Source of the DNA: an uncultured Alphaproteobacteria bacterium
Lineage (GTDB): Bacteria; Pseudomonadota; Alphaproteobacteria; Caulobacterales; Caulobacteraceae
Direction of reading: 5' to 3'
Length of the DNA stretch: 64,000 bases
Assembly: GCA_903909375.1 (NCBI GenBank)
Contig: CAIVVM010000040.1
Span: 56,090-120,089 of the forward strand
The notes below the pieces were generated by a model, which was given only the letters and a program-made list of their open reading frames with translations, ran no database searches and was not told the origin of the DNA. The translations under genes were made by a program, and so were the position numbers. Positions 22,243 to 31,194 of this stretch are shown here, in pieces (position 1 is the first letter of the stretch; every line of letters begins with the position of its first letter).

Positions 22243-23295
22243 ATGGCCGCTGAACCCGAAGTTCTTACCCGCCTCGAGGGCCGCGTCGGGCGGATCACGC
22301 TGAACCGCCCGGGCGCGCTGCATGCGCTCACCACCAACATGTGCCGGCTGATGACCGACGCCCTGCTGGCCTGGCGGGACGATCCTGACGTTGCGCTGGT
22401 GATGTTCGATCATTCCGGCGAGCGGGGGTTCTGCGCCGGGGGCGATATCCGGATGCTGGCCAACAGCGGGGCGGGAGATGGCCGCGAGGCGCGCGAGTTC
22501 TTCTTCATCGAGTACCGGCTGAACGACCTGCTGTTCCGCTATCCCAAGCCGACGCTCGCGATCATGGACGGCATCACCATGGGCGGTGGCGTTGGACTGG
22601 CGCAGCCCTGTCGCTATCGCCTGGCCACGGAGCGCACCACCTTCGCCATGCCCGAGACGGGCATCGGACTGTTCCCCGACGTGGGCGGTGGCTGGTATCT
22701 GAGCCGCATGCCGGACCATCTGGGCCTGTGGCTGGCGTTGACGGGCGCGCGGATCAAGGCGGCGGATTGCGAACTGCTGGGGATCGCCACGGATTTCGTG
22801 GAAAGCGCCCGGGTCGCCGAGCTCAAGGCCGCAATCATGGCCGATCCTGAGGGTGTCGAGACCCTGCTGACGGAATTCGAGGCGGACGCGGGTCGTCCAC
22901 CCGTTGCCGCGCATCAGGACGAAATCGCGCGCATCTTCGGCGCCAGTAGCGTGGAGGCTATTGTCGGGGGGCTTGAGGCCGCCGGATCGGACTGGGCGCT
23001 GGAGCAGCTCAAGACCCTGGCCACCAAATCCCCGCAGACTTTGAAGGTGGCCTTCCGTCAGCTCCAGCTGGGCCGGGCGGTGGCCACCTTCGCCGACAAC
23101 ATGGCCATGGAGTACCGGATCGGCGCCCGGGTGGTTCAGCGCCACGATTTTCTCGAGGGTGTGCGGGCCGTGATCGTCGACAAGGACAACGCGCCGAAGT
23201 GGGACCCGCCCACGCTGGAAGCCGTCAGTGAGGACCTGCTGGACGGCATTTTTGCGCCGCTCCCTTCCGCAGAAGCCTGGTCGCCTCTAACGTGA
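22243..23295 (+). CDS. 3-Hydroxyisobutyryl-CoA hydrolase (crotonase family)
   Basis: Releases 3-hydroxyisobutyrate from its CoA ester in valine catabolism. 350 residues, the usual length and longer than simple hydratases. The signatures are FCAGGDIR (about 65-72), MDGITMGGGVGL (about 108-119) and PETGIGLFPDVGGGWYLSR, which carries the Glu and Asp of the hydrolase branch. The neighbours mmsB and acyl-CoA dehydrogenase support the assignment. Confidence 0.92.
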   Translation: MAAEPEVLTRLEGRVGRITLNRPGALHALTTNMCRLMTDALLAWRDDPDVALVMFDHSGERGFCAGGDIRMLANSGAGDGREAREFFFIEYRLNDLLFRYPKPTLAIMDGITMGGGVGLAQPCRYRLATERTTFAMPETGIGLFPDVGGGWYLSRMPDHLGLWLALTGARIKAADCELLGIATDFVESARVAELKAAIMADPEGVETLLTEFEADAGRPPVAAHQDEIARIFGASSVEAIVGGLEAAGSDWALEQLKTLATKSPQTLKVAFRQLQLGRAVATFADNMAMEYRIGARVVQRHDFLEGVRAVIVDKDNAPKWDPPTLEAVSEDLLDGIFAPLPSAEAWSPLT

Positions 23296-23337
23296 GCGTG
23301 CGGTGATCGAACGGTGGTCGCCAGGAGGAACATCCAG

Positions 23338-24084
23338 ATGAGATCGAACCTGTTGCTGGTGGCTGCCGCGGCCATGGCGCTGTCGTCGGGGTTGGCCCAG
23401 GCTGCACCGTCCGCCGCAATCGTCGCCGCCGTCGCCGACAAGGGGCGCCCCGAGGCCGACACCAAGCGCGACGCAGACCGCAAGCCTGCTGAAATGCTGG
23501 AGTTCGCCGGGGTGAAGCCCGGATCAAAGGTCGCAGACTTCATTCCTGGCGGCGGTTACTTCACCCGGATCTTCGCCAAGGCCGTGGGTCCAAAGGGCAA
23601 GGTCTTCGCCGTGACCAATCCGCCGCCTGCCAACGCGACCACGCCGCCGGCGATCTTCGGCATCGCCGCTGACCCGCAATATGGAAACATAACGGTCGTC
23701 CAGACCGGCATCGCCAACTTTGCCGTGCCTGACCAGGTGGATGTATTCTGGACCGCCCAGAATTATCACGACCTTTTCGCCCGGGCCCGGAACATCGACG
23801 TTTCCAAGGTCGACAAGCTGATCTTCGACGCCATCAAGCCTGGTGGCGTCTTTATCGTGCTGGATCATGCCGCCGCGCCCGGCACGCCCATCGACCCGGA
23901 CGACAAGTTGCATCGCATCGATCCGGCCCATGTGAAGGCCCAGCTGATCAGCTCGGGGTTTAGGTTCGAGGGCGAGAGCACCGTGCTACGGAACCCCAAT
24001 GACGACCATACCAAGGGCGTCTTCGATCCCGCGATCCGCGGCAAGACGGATCAGTTCATCTACAAGTTCCGCAAGCCAAAATAG
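23338..24084 (+). CDS. Exported methyltransferase-fold protein
   Basis: 248 residues from ATG 23338, which has a strong AGGAGG site. The N-terminus is a Sec signal peptide (MRSNLLLVAAAAMALSSGLAQAAP, given only in part as the type; cut after about residue 22). The rest resembles the class I SAM methyltransferase fold of a family with export signals: motif I appears as KVADFIPGGGYFTRIF (about 62-77) and a strand near GGVFIVLDHAA (about 173-183) fits the post-motif region. SAM is not known to be available in the periplasm, so the fold may serve another function. It lies between two valine genes in the same direction; no role in valine breakdown is evident. Confidence 0.75.
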   Translation: MRSNLLLVAAAAMALSSGLAQAAPSAAIVAAVADKGRPEADTKRDADRKPAEMLEFAGVKPGSKVADFIPGGGYFTRIFAKAVGPKGKVFAVTNPPPANATTPPAIFGIAADPQYGNITVVQTGIANFAVPDQVDVFWTAQNYHDLFARARNIDVSKVDKLIFDAIKPGGVFIVLDHAAAPGTPIDPDDKLHRIDPAHVKAQLISSGFRFEGESTVLRNPNDDHTKGVFDPAIRGKTDQFIYKFRKPK

Positions 24085-24095
24085 GCATATCAGAT

Positions 24096-24992
24096 ATGGC
24101 AATGACCCGCGTCGCGTTCATCGGTCTGGGCAATATGGGCGGCGGGATGGCCGCCAACCAGGTCAAGTCGGGGCGCGAGGTCGTGGCCTTTGACCTGTCG
24201 GCGGCGGCGCTTGAAAAGGCGCGGGCTGCCGGTTGCCGGATCGCCGGGTCGGTCTCCGAGGCCGTCCAGGCCGCTGACGCGGTAATCACCATGCTGCCGG
24301 CGGGGCCGCATGTCCGCCAGGTTTACGCAGAACAGATCCTGCCCAATGCGCCGACCACGGCGCTGCTGATCGATTCCTCGACCATCGACGTGGAAAGCGC
24401 CCGGGCTGTCGCCGTGCAGGCAAGGACGGCGGGCTTTCGATTCGCCGATGCGCCGGTTTCGGGCGGGACGGCCGCGGCTGAAGCCGGGACGCTGGCGTTC
24501 ATGGTCGGCTGTGATGAAGCCGACTTCGGCGTGATCGAGGACGCCATCGCCCCCATGTCCCGGGTGACAATGCGGGCGGGCGATCATGGCGCGGGGCAGG
24601 CGGCCAAGATCTGCAACAACATGGTGCTCGGCATCTCGATGATCGGGGTGTGTGAGGCGTTTGCGCTGGCGGAGAAACTTGGACTTGAGGGCGAGCGCTT
24701 CTTCGACATCGCTTCGAAGTCGTCCGGCCAGTGCTGGAGCCTCACCAGCTATTGTCCCTGGCCCGGCCCTGTGCCGACGGCGCCGTCGAACCGGAACTAT
24801 GAAGGCGGGTTCGCCACCGCAATGATGCTGAAGGATCTCAAGCTGGCCCAGGAGGCGGCCGCAAGGTCGGGCGCGGCGGCGCCTCTGGGCGCGGCGGCGG
24901 AGGGGCTCTATGCGCTGTTTGACCGGCTGGGCGGGTCGGACAAGGATTTCTCCGCCATCCTCGAAATGCTCAGGGGCCGGTCGCCGGCCTGA
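24096..24992 (+). CDS. mmsB: 3-Hydroxyisobutyrate dehydrogenase
   Basis: NAD-dependent oxidation of 3-hydroxyisobutyrate to methylmalonate semialdehyde in valine breakdown. 298 residues. The Rossmann motif [10 protein letters not shown] is at about residues 9-18, the substrate loop [14 protein letters not shown] at about 125-138, and the catalytic Lys in [12 protein letters not shown] near 170. The order with the hydrolase and acyl-CoA dehydrogenase genes matches the pathway; no methylmalonate-semialdehyde dehydrogenase (mmsA) is visible in the window. Confidence 0.95.
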   Translation: MAMTRVAFIGLGNMGGGMAANQVKSGREVVAFDLSAAALEKARAAGCRIAGSVSEAVQAADAVITMLPAGPHVRQVYAEQILPNAPTTALLIDSSTIDVESARAVAVQARTAGFRFADAPVSGGTAAAEAGTLAFMVGCDEADFGVIEDAIAPMSRVTMRAGDHGAGQAAKICNNMVLGISMIGVCEAFALAEKLGLEGERFFDIASKSSGQCWSLTSYCPWPGPVPTAPSNRNYEGGFATAMMLKDLKLAQEAAARSGAAAPLGAAAEGLYALFDRLGGSDKDFSAILEMLRGRSPA

Positions 24993-24997
24993 GGGGT

Positions 24998-25011
24998 TTG
25001 ATTCCAGTCAA
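24998..25011 (+). promoter_or_regulatory. FNR/FixK-like box upstream of hemA
   Basis: TTGAT, four bases, GTCAA: one mismatch from the anaerobox TTGAT-N4-ATCAA. It begins 5 bp after the mmsB stop and lies about 150 bp upstream of the hemA start. FNR-type regulators are known to control hemA in several alphaproteobacteria (Rhodobacter FnrL, rhizobial FixK), so oxygen-responsive heme synthesis is a reasonable inference. Confidence 0.55.
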
Positions 25012-25162
25012 GGCGGCTCGCCGTTCACGAAATGTAGTGTCCGCTTACGAAGGGTCATCGCACCAGCCCTTCGATTTTATGGACAAGGTGAAATCGTGGC
25101 GCCAAAAGGCTGGCGTATTCAGGGACCGGTCAGCACGGCGAGTGCGATCGGAAGTCATGTCG

Positions 25163-26392
25163 ATGGACTACAGGCAAGCGTTCCACACCGCATTGGATCG
25201 GGTTCGGTCCGAGGGCCGATATCGGGTCTTCGCCGACCTGAAGCGTCATCGGGGCCAGTTCCCCAAAGCGACCTGGACGCGTGAAGACGGCGGTCAGTCC
25301 GAGGTGACGGTCTGGTGTTCCAACGACTATCTGGGCCAGGGGCAGAATCCGGTGGTGCTGGACGCCATGCACGCGGCCATCGAGGAAGCCGGCGCCGGCT
25401 CGGGCGGCACGCGCAATATCTCCGGGACCACCCACTATCACGTCGAACTTGAGTGCGAGCTGGCGGACCTTCACCAGAAGGAATCGGCTCTTCTGTTCAC
25501 GTCGGGCTATGTGTCGAACGAGGCATCGCTCTCGACGCTGTACAAGATTCTGCCCGGGTTGCTGATTTTCTCGGATGAGCTCAACCACAATTCCATGATC
25601 AGCGGGATTCGCGCCGGCAAGCGCGAGCAGCGGATCGTGTTCCGGCACAACGATCTGGCCCACCTGGAAGAGCTGCTGGCCGCCGCCGATCCGGCGCTGC
25701 CCAAGCTGATCGCCTTCGAGAGCGTCTACTCCATGGACGGCGATATTGCCGACATGGCCGGCACCGTGGCGCTGGCCAAAAAGTACGGCGCCATGACCTA
25801 TCTGGACGAGGTCCATGCGGTGGGCATGTATGGCCCGCGCGGCGCCGGCGTGGCCGAGCGTGATGGCGTGATGGGCGATATCGACATCATCGAAGGCACC
25901 CTGGGCAAGGCGTTCGGCGTCATGGGCGGCTACATCGCTGCGGACACTGTCATCGTGGATGCGATCCGCAGCTATGCCGACGGCTTCATCTTCACCACCT
26001 CGCTGCCGCCGGCCATCGCTGCAGGCGCCGTGGCCTCGATCCGCTACCTCAAGGAACACAACGAGGTCCGCATCGCCCACCAGGCGCGCGCCGCAGCCCT
26101 GAAGGCGCGGATGCTCAAGGCCGGCCTGCCGGTCATGCCCTCGGTGAGCCATATCGTTCCGGTGCTGGTGGGAGACCCCGTCCACTGCAAGATGATCTCG
26201 GACATCCTGCTGGAAGAGCATGGGGTCTACGTGCAGCCGATCAACTATCCCACCGTGCCCCGCGGCACCGAGCGGCTGCGGTTCACCCCGTCGCCTGCCC
26301 ATACCGACGGTATGATGGATGAACTGGTCGAGACCCTGGAAAAGCTCTGGGATCGCTGTAACGTCCAGCGCATGGGCGGCTACGCGGCCTGA
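25163..26392 (+). CDS. hemA: 5-Aminolevulinate synthase
   Basis: PLP enzyme joining glycine and succinyl-CoA to 5-aminolevulinate, the first step of alphaproteobacterial heme synthesis. 409 residues from ATG 25163 (MDYRQAF), which matches family starts and has GGAAG 8 bp upstream; ATG 25157 is the alternative. The open frame extends to 24998 without similarity. Visible are CSNDYLG (about 47-53), [11 protein letters not shown] (about 76-86), YLDEVHAVG near 215 and the PLP Lys in GTLGKAFGV (about 246). The C-terminal TPSPAHT is also conserved. The 150 bp leader holds an FNR-like box. Confidence 0.97.
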   Translation: MDYRQAFHTALDRVRSEGRYRVFADLKRHRGQFPKATWTREDGGQSEVTVWCSNDYLGQGQNPVVLDAMHAAIEEAGAGSGGTRNISGTTHYHVELECELADLHQKESALLFTSGYVSNEASLSTLYKILPGLLIFSDELNHNSMISGIRAGKREQRIVFRHNDLAHLEELLAAADPALPKLIAFESVYSMDGDIADMAGTVALAKKYGAMTYLDEVHAVGMYGPRGAGVAERDGVMGDIDIIEGTLGKAFGVMGGYIAADTVIVDAIRSYADGFIFTTSLPPAIAAGAVASIRYLKEHNEVRIAHQARAAALKARMLKAGLPVMPSVSHIVPVLVGDPVHCKMISDILLEEHGVYVQPINYPTVPRGTERLRFTPSPAHTDGMMDELVETLEKLWDRCNVQRMGGYAA

Positions 26393-26545
26393 CCTCGGGT
26401 CTTCCCCAACCGGCCGTGATGGCCTATAGCGCAGCCGTCCTTGTGTGACTGGCGATGAAGGTGGGTGACCACCGGGGAGCGCGAGGACGTTAAGCGCCGC
26501 TCGCCTGGGCCGATCTCAAGTCGATCTGCATCAAGGAGCCGCTGC

Positions 26546-27835
26546 ATGACTGTCCACGTCCAGACATCCCCCAACGGGTTTTTCACCGCCGGCGTAGACC
26601 AGGCCGACCCCGCGATCGCGGCGGTCCTCAAGGGCGAACTCACGCGCCAGCAGGAGCAGATCGAGCTGATCGCCTCGGAAAACATCGTCTCCCAGGCGGT
26701 GCTGGACGTCCAAGGATCGGTGCTCACCAACAAGTACGCCGAAGGCTATCCGGGCAAGCGGTACTACGGTGGCTGCGAGGTGGTGGACGAGGCCGAGGTC
26801 CTGGCCATCGACCGCGCCAGACAGTTGTTCGGGTGCGAGTACGCCAACGTCCAGTCCCACTCGGGCAGCCAGGCCAATCAGGCCGTCTTCATGGTCACCA
26901 TGAAGCCCGGTGACACCTTCATGGGCATGAACCTGGACCACGGGGGACACCTGACCCACGGCAAGAGTGTCAACCAGTCCGGCAAGTGGTTCGCCCCTGT
27001 GGCCTATGGCGTCCGCGCCCAGGACCACCTGATCGACTACGACGAGGCCGCCGAGGTGGCCCGCGCCAGTAATCCCAAGGTGATCATCGCCGGTGGTTCG
27101 GCCTATTCCCGCCAGATCGACTTCAGGAAGTTCCGCGAAATCGCTGATGAGGTGGGCGCCATCCTGATGTGCGACGTGGCGCACTACGCTGGCCTGATCG
27201 TGGCGGGCGAGTACCCCAACCCGTTTCCCCACGCCCACATCGTCACCACCACCACCCACAAGACCCTGCGCGGACCCCGCGGCGGTCTGATCCTGACCAA
27301 CGACAAGAAGCTGGCCAAGAAGATCGACAGCGCCGTCTTCCCCGGCCTGCAGGGCGGCCCCTTGATGCACGTGATCGCCGCCAAGGCCGTGGCGTTCGGC
27401 GAGGCCCTGCGCCCCGAGTTCAAGACCTATGCGAAACAGGTCATCGAAAACGCCCGCGCGCTCGCCGACAGCCTGCAGAGCGTGGGCTTCCGGATCGTCT
27501 CGGGCGGTACCGACAGTCACCTGATGCTGGTCGACCTGACGCCCAAGAACGTCAGCGGCGCCGCCGCCGAGATCGCCCTGGAGCGCGCCGGCATCACCAC
27601 CAACAAGAACTCGATCCCCGGCGACCCGCTGCCGCCGATGCAGACGTCCGGCCTGCGCGTCGGAACGCCGGCCGGCACCACCCGCGGTTTTGGCCCGGCT
27701 GAATTCCGCCAGGTCGGCAAATGGATCGGCGAGGTTCTCGACGCCGTCTCCACCGGCGAGGACACCACCGCCATCGAGCAGAAGGTCCGCCGCGAGGTGG
27801 TCGAAATGACAGGGCGCTTCCCCATCTACCGCTAA
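26546..27835 (+). CDS. glyA: Serine hydroxymethyltransferase
   Basis: PLP enzyme converting serine and tetrahydrofolate to glycine and 5,10-methylene-tetrahydrofolate. 429 residues from ATG 26546, with AAGGAG 8 bp upstream; the open frame extends to 26465. The signatures are LIASENIVS (about 34-42), [13 protein letters not shown] (about 62-74) and the PLP Lys in [13 protein letters not shown] (about 232-243). It supplies glycine, the substrate of the hemA product upstream, and C1 units. nrdR follows 32 bp later. Confidence 0.98.
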   Translation: MTVHVQTSPNGFFTAGVDQADPAIAAVLKGELTRQQEQIELIASENIVSQAVLDVQGSVLTNKYAEGYPGKRYYGGCEVVDEAEVLAIDRARQLFGCEYANVQSHSGSQANQAVFMVTMKPGDTFMGMNLDHGGHLTHGKSVNQSGKWFAPVAYGVRAQDHLIDYDEAAEVARASNPKVIIAGGSAYSRQIDFRKFREIADEVGAILMCDVAHYAGLIVAGEYPNPFPHAHIVTTTTHKTLRGPRGGLILTNDKKLAKKIDSAVFPGLQGGPLMHVIAAKAVAFGEALRPEFKTYAKQVIENARALADSLQSVGFRIVSGGTDSHLMLVDLTPKNVSGAAAEIALERAGITTNKNSIPGDPLPPMQTSGLRVGTPAGTTRGFGPAEFRQVGKWIGEVLDAVSTGEDTTAIEQKVRREVVEMTGRFPIYR

Positions 27836-27867
27836 TAGCGTTTACTGAGCGGGAAGGGGGCCAGATC

Positions 27868-28341
27868 ATGCGTTGCCCGTTCTGCGGACACGAAGAAACC
27901 CAGGTGAAGGACAGCCGGCCGTCGGAAGACGGCGCGGCCATCCGTCGTCGGCGCATGTGCCCCTCCTGCGAGGGCCGGTTCACCACTTTCGAACGCGTGC
28001 AGCTGCGCGAACTGACCATCCTCAAGCGCTCCGGCCGCCGTGCACCCTTCGACCGTGACAAGCTGGCCCGCTCACTCTCGGTGGCGCTGCGCAAGCGCCC
28101 GGTTGAGCCCGAGCGGGTGGAACGCATGATCAGCGCCATCGTGCGCCAGCTGGAAAGCATGGGCGAAACCGAGCTCGCCTCCTCGACCATCGGCGAGCTG
28201 ATCATGAAGCACCTGAAGCAACTCGATGACGTCGCCTACGTCCGATACGCCTCGGTCTATCGCGATTTCAGGGAGACGGAGGACTTCGCACGCTTCCTTG
28301 GCGAGGAGGGACTGAGCGAGGGGGCCGGGGACGAGCGGTAA
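27868..28341 (+). CDS. nrdR: NrdR ribonucleotide reductase repressor
   Basis: Zinc-finger and ATP-cone repressor that senses dATP/ATP and controls ribonucleotide reductase genes. 157 residues from ATG 27868. The zinc ribbon is MRCPFCG...MCPSCEGRF with cysteines at 3, 6, 31 and 34; the ATP-cone follows from [18 protein letters not shown] (about 49-66). glyA-nrdR-rib is a common order in alphaproteobacteria. The next plus-strand gene, ribD, is separated from it by a toxin-antitoxin pair on the other strand. Confidence 0.96.
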   Translation: MRCPFCGHEETQVKDSRPSEDGAAIRRRRMCPSCEGRFTTFERVQLRELTILKRSGRRAPFDRDKLARSLSVALRKRPVEPERVERMISAIVRQLESMGETELASSTIGELIMKHLKQLDDVAYVRYASVYRDFRETEDFARFLGEEGLSEGAGDER

Positions 28342-28391
28342 AGGCGCCGGAGCTGGGGCGCAGATGAGTTTGGGGCCCGATGGTCGGGGCG

Positions 28392-28670
28392 CTACCGCCG
28401 ATAGACCTCGCGGCGATTGCCCAGCCGGATCACGGTCACGAGCATGACGCCGTCGTTGAGGTCGGCAATGATCCGCCAATCGCCGACCCGATATTTCCAG
28501 AAATCGCCGAACTCCTTGCCCCGCAGGGCTTCGCCGATGCTGCGCGGATCTTCGAGCACGGCGATCCGGTCCCGCAGAAAGGTCAGGATGCGTTTTGCGA
28601 TTTGCGGATCGAGTTTGCGGAGCTGTCTGGCGGCGCTGTCGGAAATTTCAACGCGCCAGGCCATACTCAT
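28392..28670 (-). CDS. RelE/ParE-family toxin
   Basis: Toxin of a type II pair. 92 residues (or 90 from the second ATG at 28664, MAWRVEIS). RelE/ParE features: WRVEISDSAARQLRKLDPQIAKRIL at the start as a helical hairpin (signature residues Lys and Asp), then RGKEFGDFWKYRVGDWRIIADL, whose Arg-Val-Gly-Asp-(W/Y)-Arg segment is the family hallmark, and a C-terminal basic strand VIRLGNRREVYR. Whether it cuts mRNA on the ribosome (RelE) or inhibits gyrase (ParE) cannot be told. It overlaps the antitoxin gene by 23 bp. Confidence 0.92.
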   Translation of the reverse strand: MSMAWRVEISDSAARQLRKLDPQIAKRILTFLRDRIAVLEDPRSIGEALRGKEFGDFWKYRVGDWRIIADLNDGVMLVTVIRLGNRREVYRR

Positions 28671-28875
28671 CCAGCAGTTCGCTCAATGGTATGCTGGCCT
28701 CCGCGCCGGCCCGAATACGGTCGCGAACCTCGGACGACAGGTGAGCATCCTCGAGGTCGTCGATATGTTCGACAATGGCTTCGGTGGCGTAGAAGGTCTT
28801 TGAACGCCCTGTCAGCGTCGAGAGCGCTGCGAGACGCGCTTCAACCTGGGCAGGCAGTCTGAGCGACATTGGCAT
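28648..28875 (-). CDS. Ribbon-helix-helix antitoxin of RelE pair
   Basis: 75 residues from ATG 28875; ATG 28869 (MSLRL) is also possible. The N-terminal MSLRLPAQVEARLAALSTLTGRSKTFYATEAI fits a ribbon-helix-helix DNA-binding fold (strand LRLP, helix, turn GRSK, helix). The acidic C-terminal part (about 45-75) would bind the toxin. The longer open frame (to 28935) would start inside the palindrome upstream and is less likely. It is the first gene of the pair and probably represses its own promoter. Confidence 0.88.
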   Translation of the reverse strand: MPMSLRLPAQVEARLAALSTLTGRSKTFYATEAIVEHIDDLEDAHLSSEVRDRIRAGAEASIPLSELLDEYGLAR

Positions 28876-28893
28876 AACCCCACCGATAGCAAA

Positions 28894-28909
28894 GCGATAC
28901 ATGTATCGC
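28894..28909. promoter_or_regulatory. 16 bp palindrome, probable antitoxin operator
   Basis: GCGATACATGTATCGC is a perfect palindrome ending 18 bp upstream of the antitoxin ATG at 28875. A further half-like copy, CGATAGC, lies at 28884-28890. Position and symmetry are what an RHH antitoxin operator would show. Confidence 0.65.
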
Positions 28910-29019
28910 AAGATGGTCCAAAGGTCCTGGTTCACGCAGCCGTTCGGGACGGCGCTAACCTGGCGTGGATCGGTCCAAGCCTTGCCCCGCCTGCGCGCTT
29001 GCCCCTAAACAGGGCTGGC

Positions 29020-29664
29020 ATGAGCGTCACCCTGAAGCTTGCCACGTCGCTGGACGGTCGCATCGCCACGGCGGCGGGTGAAAGCCGCTGGATCACGTGT
29101 GAGGCGTCACGCGAGCAGGTGCATCGCCTGCGGGCCGATCACAATGCAGTGCTGGTCGGGATCGAGACGGCGCTGGCCGATGATCCCGAGTTGACGGTGC
29201 GGCTGCCGGGCTATGCGGGTCGCCAGCCGGCCCGGGTGGTGCTGGACACGCATCAGCGGCTGGATGCCGGTAGCCGGCTCGCGAAGACCGCGCGGGACCT
29301 TCCGACCTATGTGGTGGCGACCGGTGCAGCCGAGCCCCGGTTGTCGGACGTCGGCGTTCGGGTATTGACCGTACCGGCCGGTCCGGACGGTCGGCCGGAC
29401 CTTGCAGCCGTGGTTCAACGCCTGGCGGCAGAGGGGCTTTCGGACCTGTTCGTCGAGGGTGGCGGGCAGGTGGCGGGTGGTTTTCTGAGGGCCCGGCTGG
29501 TGGATAAGCTGGAGTGGTTCCGGGCGCCGATCCTGCTGGGTGGTGAGGGAAGACCGGCCATCGGCGAACTTGGCGTTGCGGCGCTGGCCGCGGCGCCCCA
29601 TTTCCGACGGGTGGAGGTCCAGGCGCTGGGCGATGACCTCTGGGAACGCTACGCGAGGGGCTGA
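29020..29664 (+). CDS. ribD: RibD reductase domain only
   Basis: Reduces the ribosyl side chain of the pyrimidine intermediate in riboflavin synthesis. 214 residues from ATG 29020. It is only the C-terminal half of a usual two-domain RibD (about 360 residues): VTLKLATSLDGRIAT, GESRWIT, ADDPELTVR, VVLD and LFVEGGGQVAGGFLRARLVD are intact, but the zinc deaminase domain (HAE and PCxxxGxxxxC motifs) is absent. The DNA where it would be encoded holds the toxin-antitoxin pair. It abuts ribE with no gap. Confidence 0.88.
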   Translation: MSVTLKLATSLDGRIATAAGESRWITCEASREQVHRLRADHNAVLVGIETALADDPELTVRLPGYAGRQPARVVLDTHQRLDAGSRLAKTARDLPTYVVATGAAEPRLSDVGVRVLTVPAGPDGRPDLAAVVQRLAAEGLSDLFVEGGGQVAGGFLRARLVDKLEWFRAPILLGGEGRPAIGELGVAALAAAPHFRRVEVQALGDDLWERYARG

Positions 29665-30255
29665 ATGTTTACCGGGATTGTCACAGACGTCGGGCGCGTG
29701 CGCAGCGTGCAGCAAACTAACCGGGATCTGCGGTTTGAAATCGAGACCGGGTTCGACACGGCCACGATCGATATCGGGGCCTCGGTCAGTCACGCCGGCT
29801 GCTGCCTGACCGTGGTGGACAAGGGACCGGGCTGGTTCGCGGTAGAGGTCTCGGGCGAGACGTTGTCGATGACCACCCTGTCTGACTGGGTCGAGGGCCG
29901 CCCGGTCAATCTGGAGCGCGCCGCGCGGGTAGGCGACGAACTGGGCGGGCATATCGTGTCGGGCCATGTGGACGGCGTGGGCGAGGTGCTGTCCATCGAG
30001 AGCGAGGGCGGATCGCATCGGGTTCGGATCCGGACGCCGAAGCCGCTGCACCGGTTCATCGCGGCCAAGGGCTCCATCACCGTCGAGGGCGTTTCACTGA
30101 CGGTGAATGAGGTGGAAGACGATGTCTTTGGGGTCAATCTGATCCCGCACACCTGGGATGTGACATCACTGGGCAGCCTGAAGGTTGGCGCCCGCGTCAA
30201 TCTCGAGATCGATATGCTGGCGCGCTATCTCGCCCGCTGGAGAGAAACAGCCTAA
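29665..30255 (+). CDS. ribE: Riboflavin synthase, alpha subunit
   Basis: Dismutates two 6,7-dimethyl-8-ribityllumazine molecules to riboflavin. 196 residues with two similar barrels; starts with the hallmark MFTGIV and each half carries its lumazine-binding signature ([10 protein letters not shown] about 42-51, and VEGVSLTVN about 139-147). Its ATG directly follows the ribD stop, so translation is probably coupled. Also called ribC in some species. Confidence 0.97.
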   Translation: MFTGIVTDVGRVRSVQQTNRDLRFEIETGFDTATIDIGASVSHAGCCLTVVDKGPGWFAVEVSGETLSMTTLSDWVEGRPVNLERAARVGDELGGHIVSGHVDGVGEVLSIESEGGSHRVRIRTPKPLHRFIAAKGSITVEGVSLTVNEVEDDVFGVNLIPHTWDVTSLGSLKVGARVNLEIDMLARYLARWRETA

Positions 30256-30286
30256 GGAGCGGCCTCAAACCGCCGAGGCGAGCCAC

Positions 30287-30751
30287 ATGACCGAAGAGCC
30301 CATCCGTATCCTGATCGTGGAAGCCCGCTTCTATGAAGACCTGGCCGACGCCTTGCTTGAGGGCGCGACGCAGGCGCTTGAAGCCTTCGGTGCCGAGTAT
30401 GACGTGATCACGGTGCCGGGCGCGCTGGAGATCCCGGGCGCCATCGCCATCGCCGAGGAGGGCGGACATCGCCCGGTGGGCAAGCTGTACGACGGCTATG
30501 TGGCGCTGGGCACGGTGATCCGGGGCGAGACTTATCACTTCGAGATCGTGTCGAACGAGTCGGCCCGCGGGATCATGGACCTGACGACGAGCAGACGCAT
30601 CTGCATCGGCAACGGGATCCTGACCACCGAGGACGAGGACCAGGCCTGGGCCCGGGCCCGCGTTAGCGAGGGCGACAAGGGCGGCGGCGCGGCGCGGGCG
30701 GCGTTGAGCATGATCGCGCTCAAGCAACAGCTGTACGGCGCGGCGCGATGA
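30287..30751 (+). CDS. ribH: 6,7-Dimethyl-8-ribityllumazine synthase
   Basis: Forms the substrate of riboflavin synthase and typically assembles into pentamers or icosahedral shells. 154 residues from ATG 30287; the open frame starts at 30185 inside ribE. Conserved segments are VPGALEIP (about 41-48), [16 protein letters not shown] (about 74-89, with the catalytic His) and GNGILTTED. In Caulobacter I recall a ribBA gene between ribE and ribH; here none is present. It overlaps nusB by 4 bp. Confidence 0.97.
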   Translation: MTEEPIRILIVEARFYEDLADALLEGATQALEAFGAEYDVITVPGALEIPGAIAIAEEGGHRPVGKLYDGYVALGTVIRGETYHFEIVSNESARGIMDLTTSRRICIGNGILTTEDEDQAWARARVSEGDKGGGAARAALSMIALKQQLYGAAR

Positions 30752-31194
30752 GCGCGCGACAGTCCCGGTCGGTGGCCCGTCTGGCCGCCGTGCAGGCGCT
30801 CTACCAGATGGAGGTATCGTCCATCGGGGTGGAGCACGTGATCCGCGAATTCACCGAGCACCGGTTTGACCGGGATGCGGATGGAATCGATCTGGCGGCG
30901 GCGGATGAGGCCTTTTTTGCAGAGCTGGTGCGCGGGGTGGTTGCCGAACAGACGCGCGTGGATGCGGCCATCGTCAAGCGGCTGGCCGAGGGCTGGCGGC
31001 TGGAGCGGCTGGACGCCACGGTGCGCGCGATCCTGCGGGCCGGGGCGTTTGAGCTGGCCAACCGTCCGGATGTTCCCACCGAGGTGGCCATCGACGAGTA
31101 TGTGGACGTGGCCAAGAGCTTCTTCGAGGGAAGCGAGCCGGGCTTTGTGAACGGCGCGCTGGATGGGGTGGCCAGGGATGTCCGGCCGGCCTGA
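30748..31194 (+). CDS. nusB: Transcription antitermination factor NusB
   Basis: RNA-binding factor for rRNA antitermination, acting with NusE (ribosomal protein S10). 148 residues, all-helical. Conserved are the N-terminal [17 protein letters not shown] (Arg-rich RNA-binding helix) and the C-terminal [18 protein letters not shown] and FVNGALD. ribH-nusB-thiL is a widely conserved order. It overlaps thiL by 17 bp. Confidence 0.97.
   Translation: MSARQSRSVARLAAVQALYQMEVSSIGVEHVIREFTEHRFDRDADGIDLAAADEAFFAELVRGVVAEQTRVDAAIVKRLAEGWRLERLDATVRAILRAGAFELANRPDVPTEVAIDEYVDVAKSFFEGSEPGFVNGALDGVARDVRPA

Noticed and set aside
24998..25162. In-frame extension of hemA upstream to 24998
   Set aside because: The extra 55 residues have no similarity to the family, and the FNR-like box and leader occupy this DNA.
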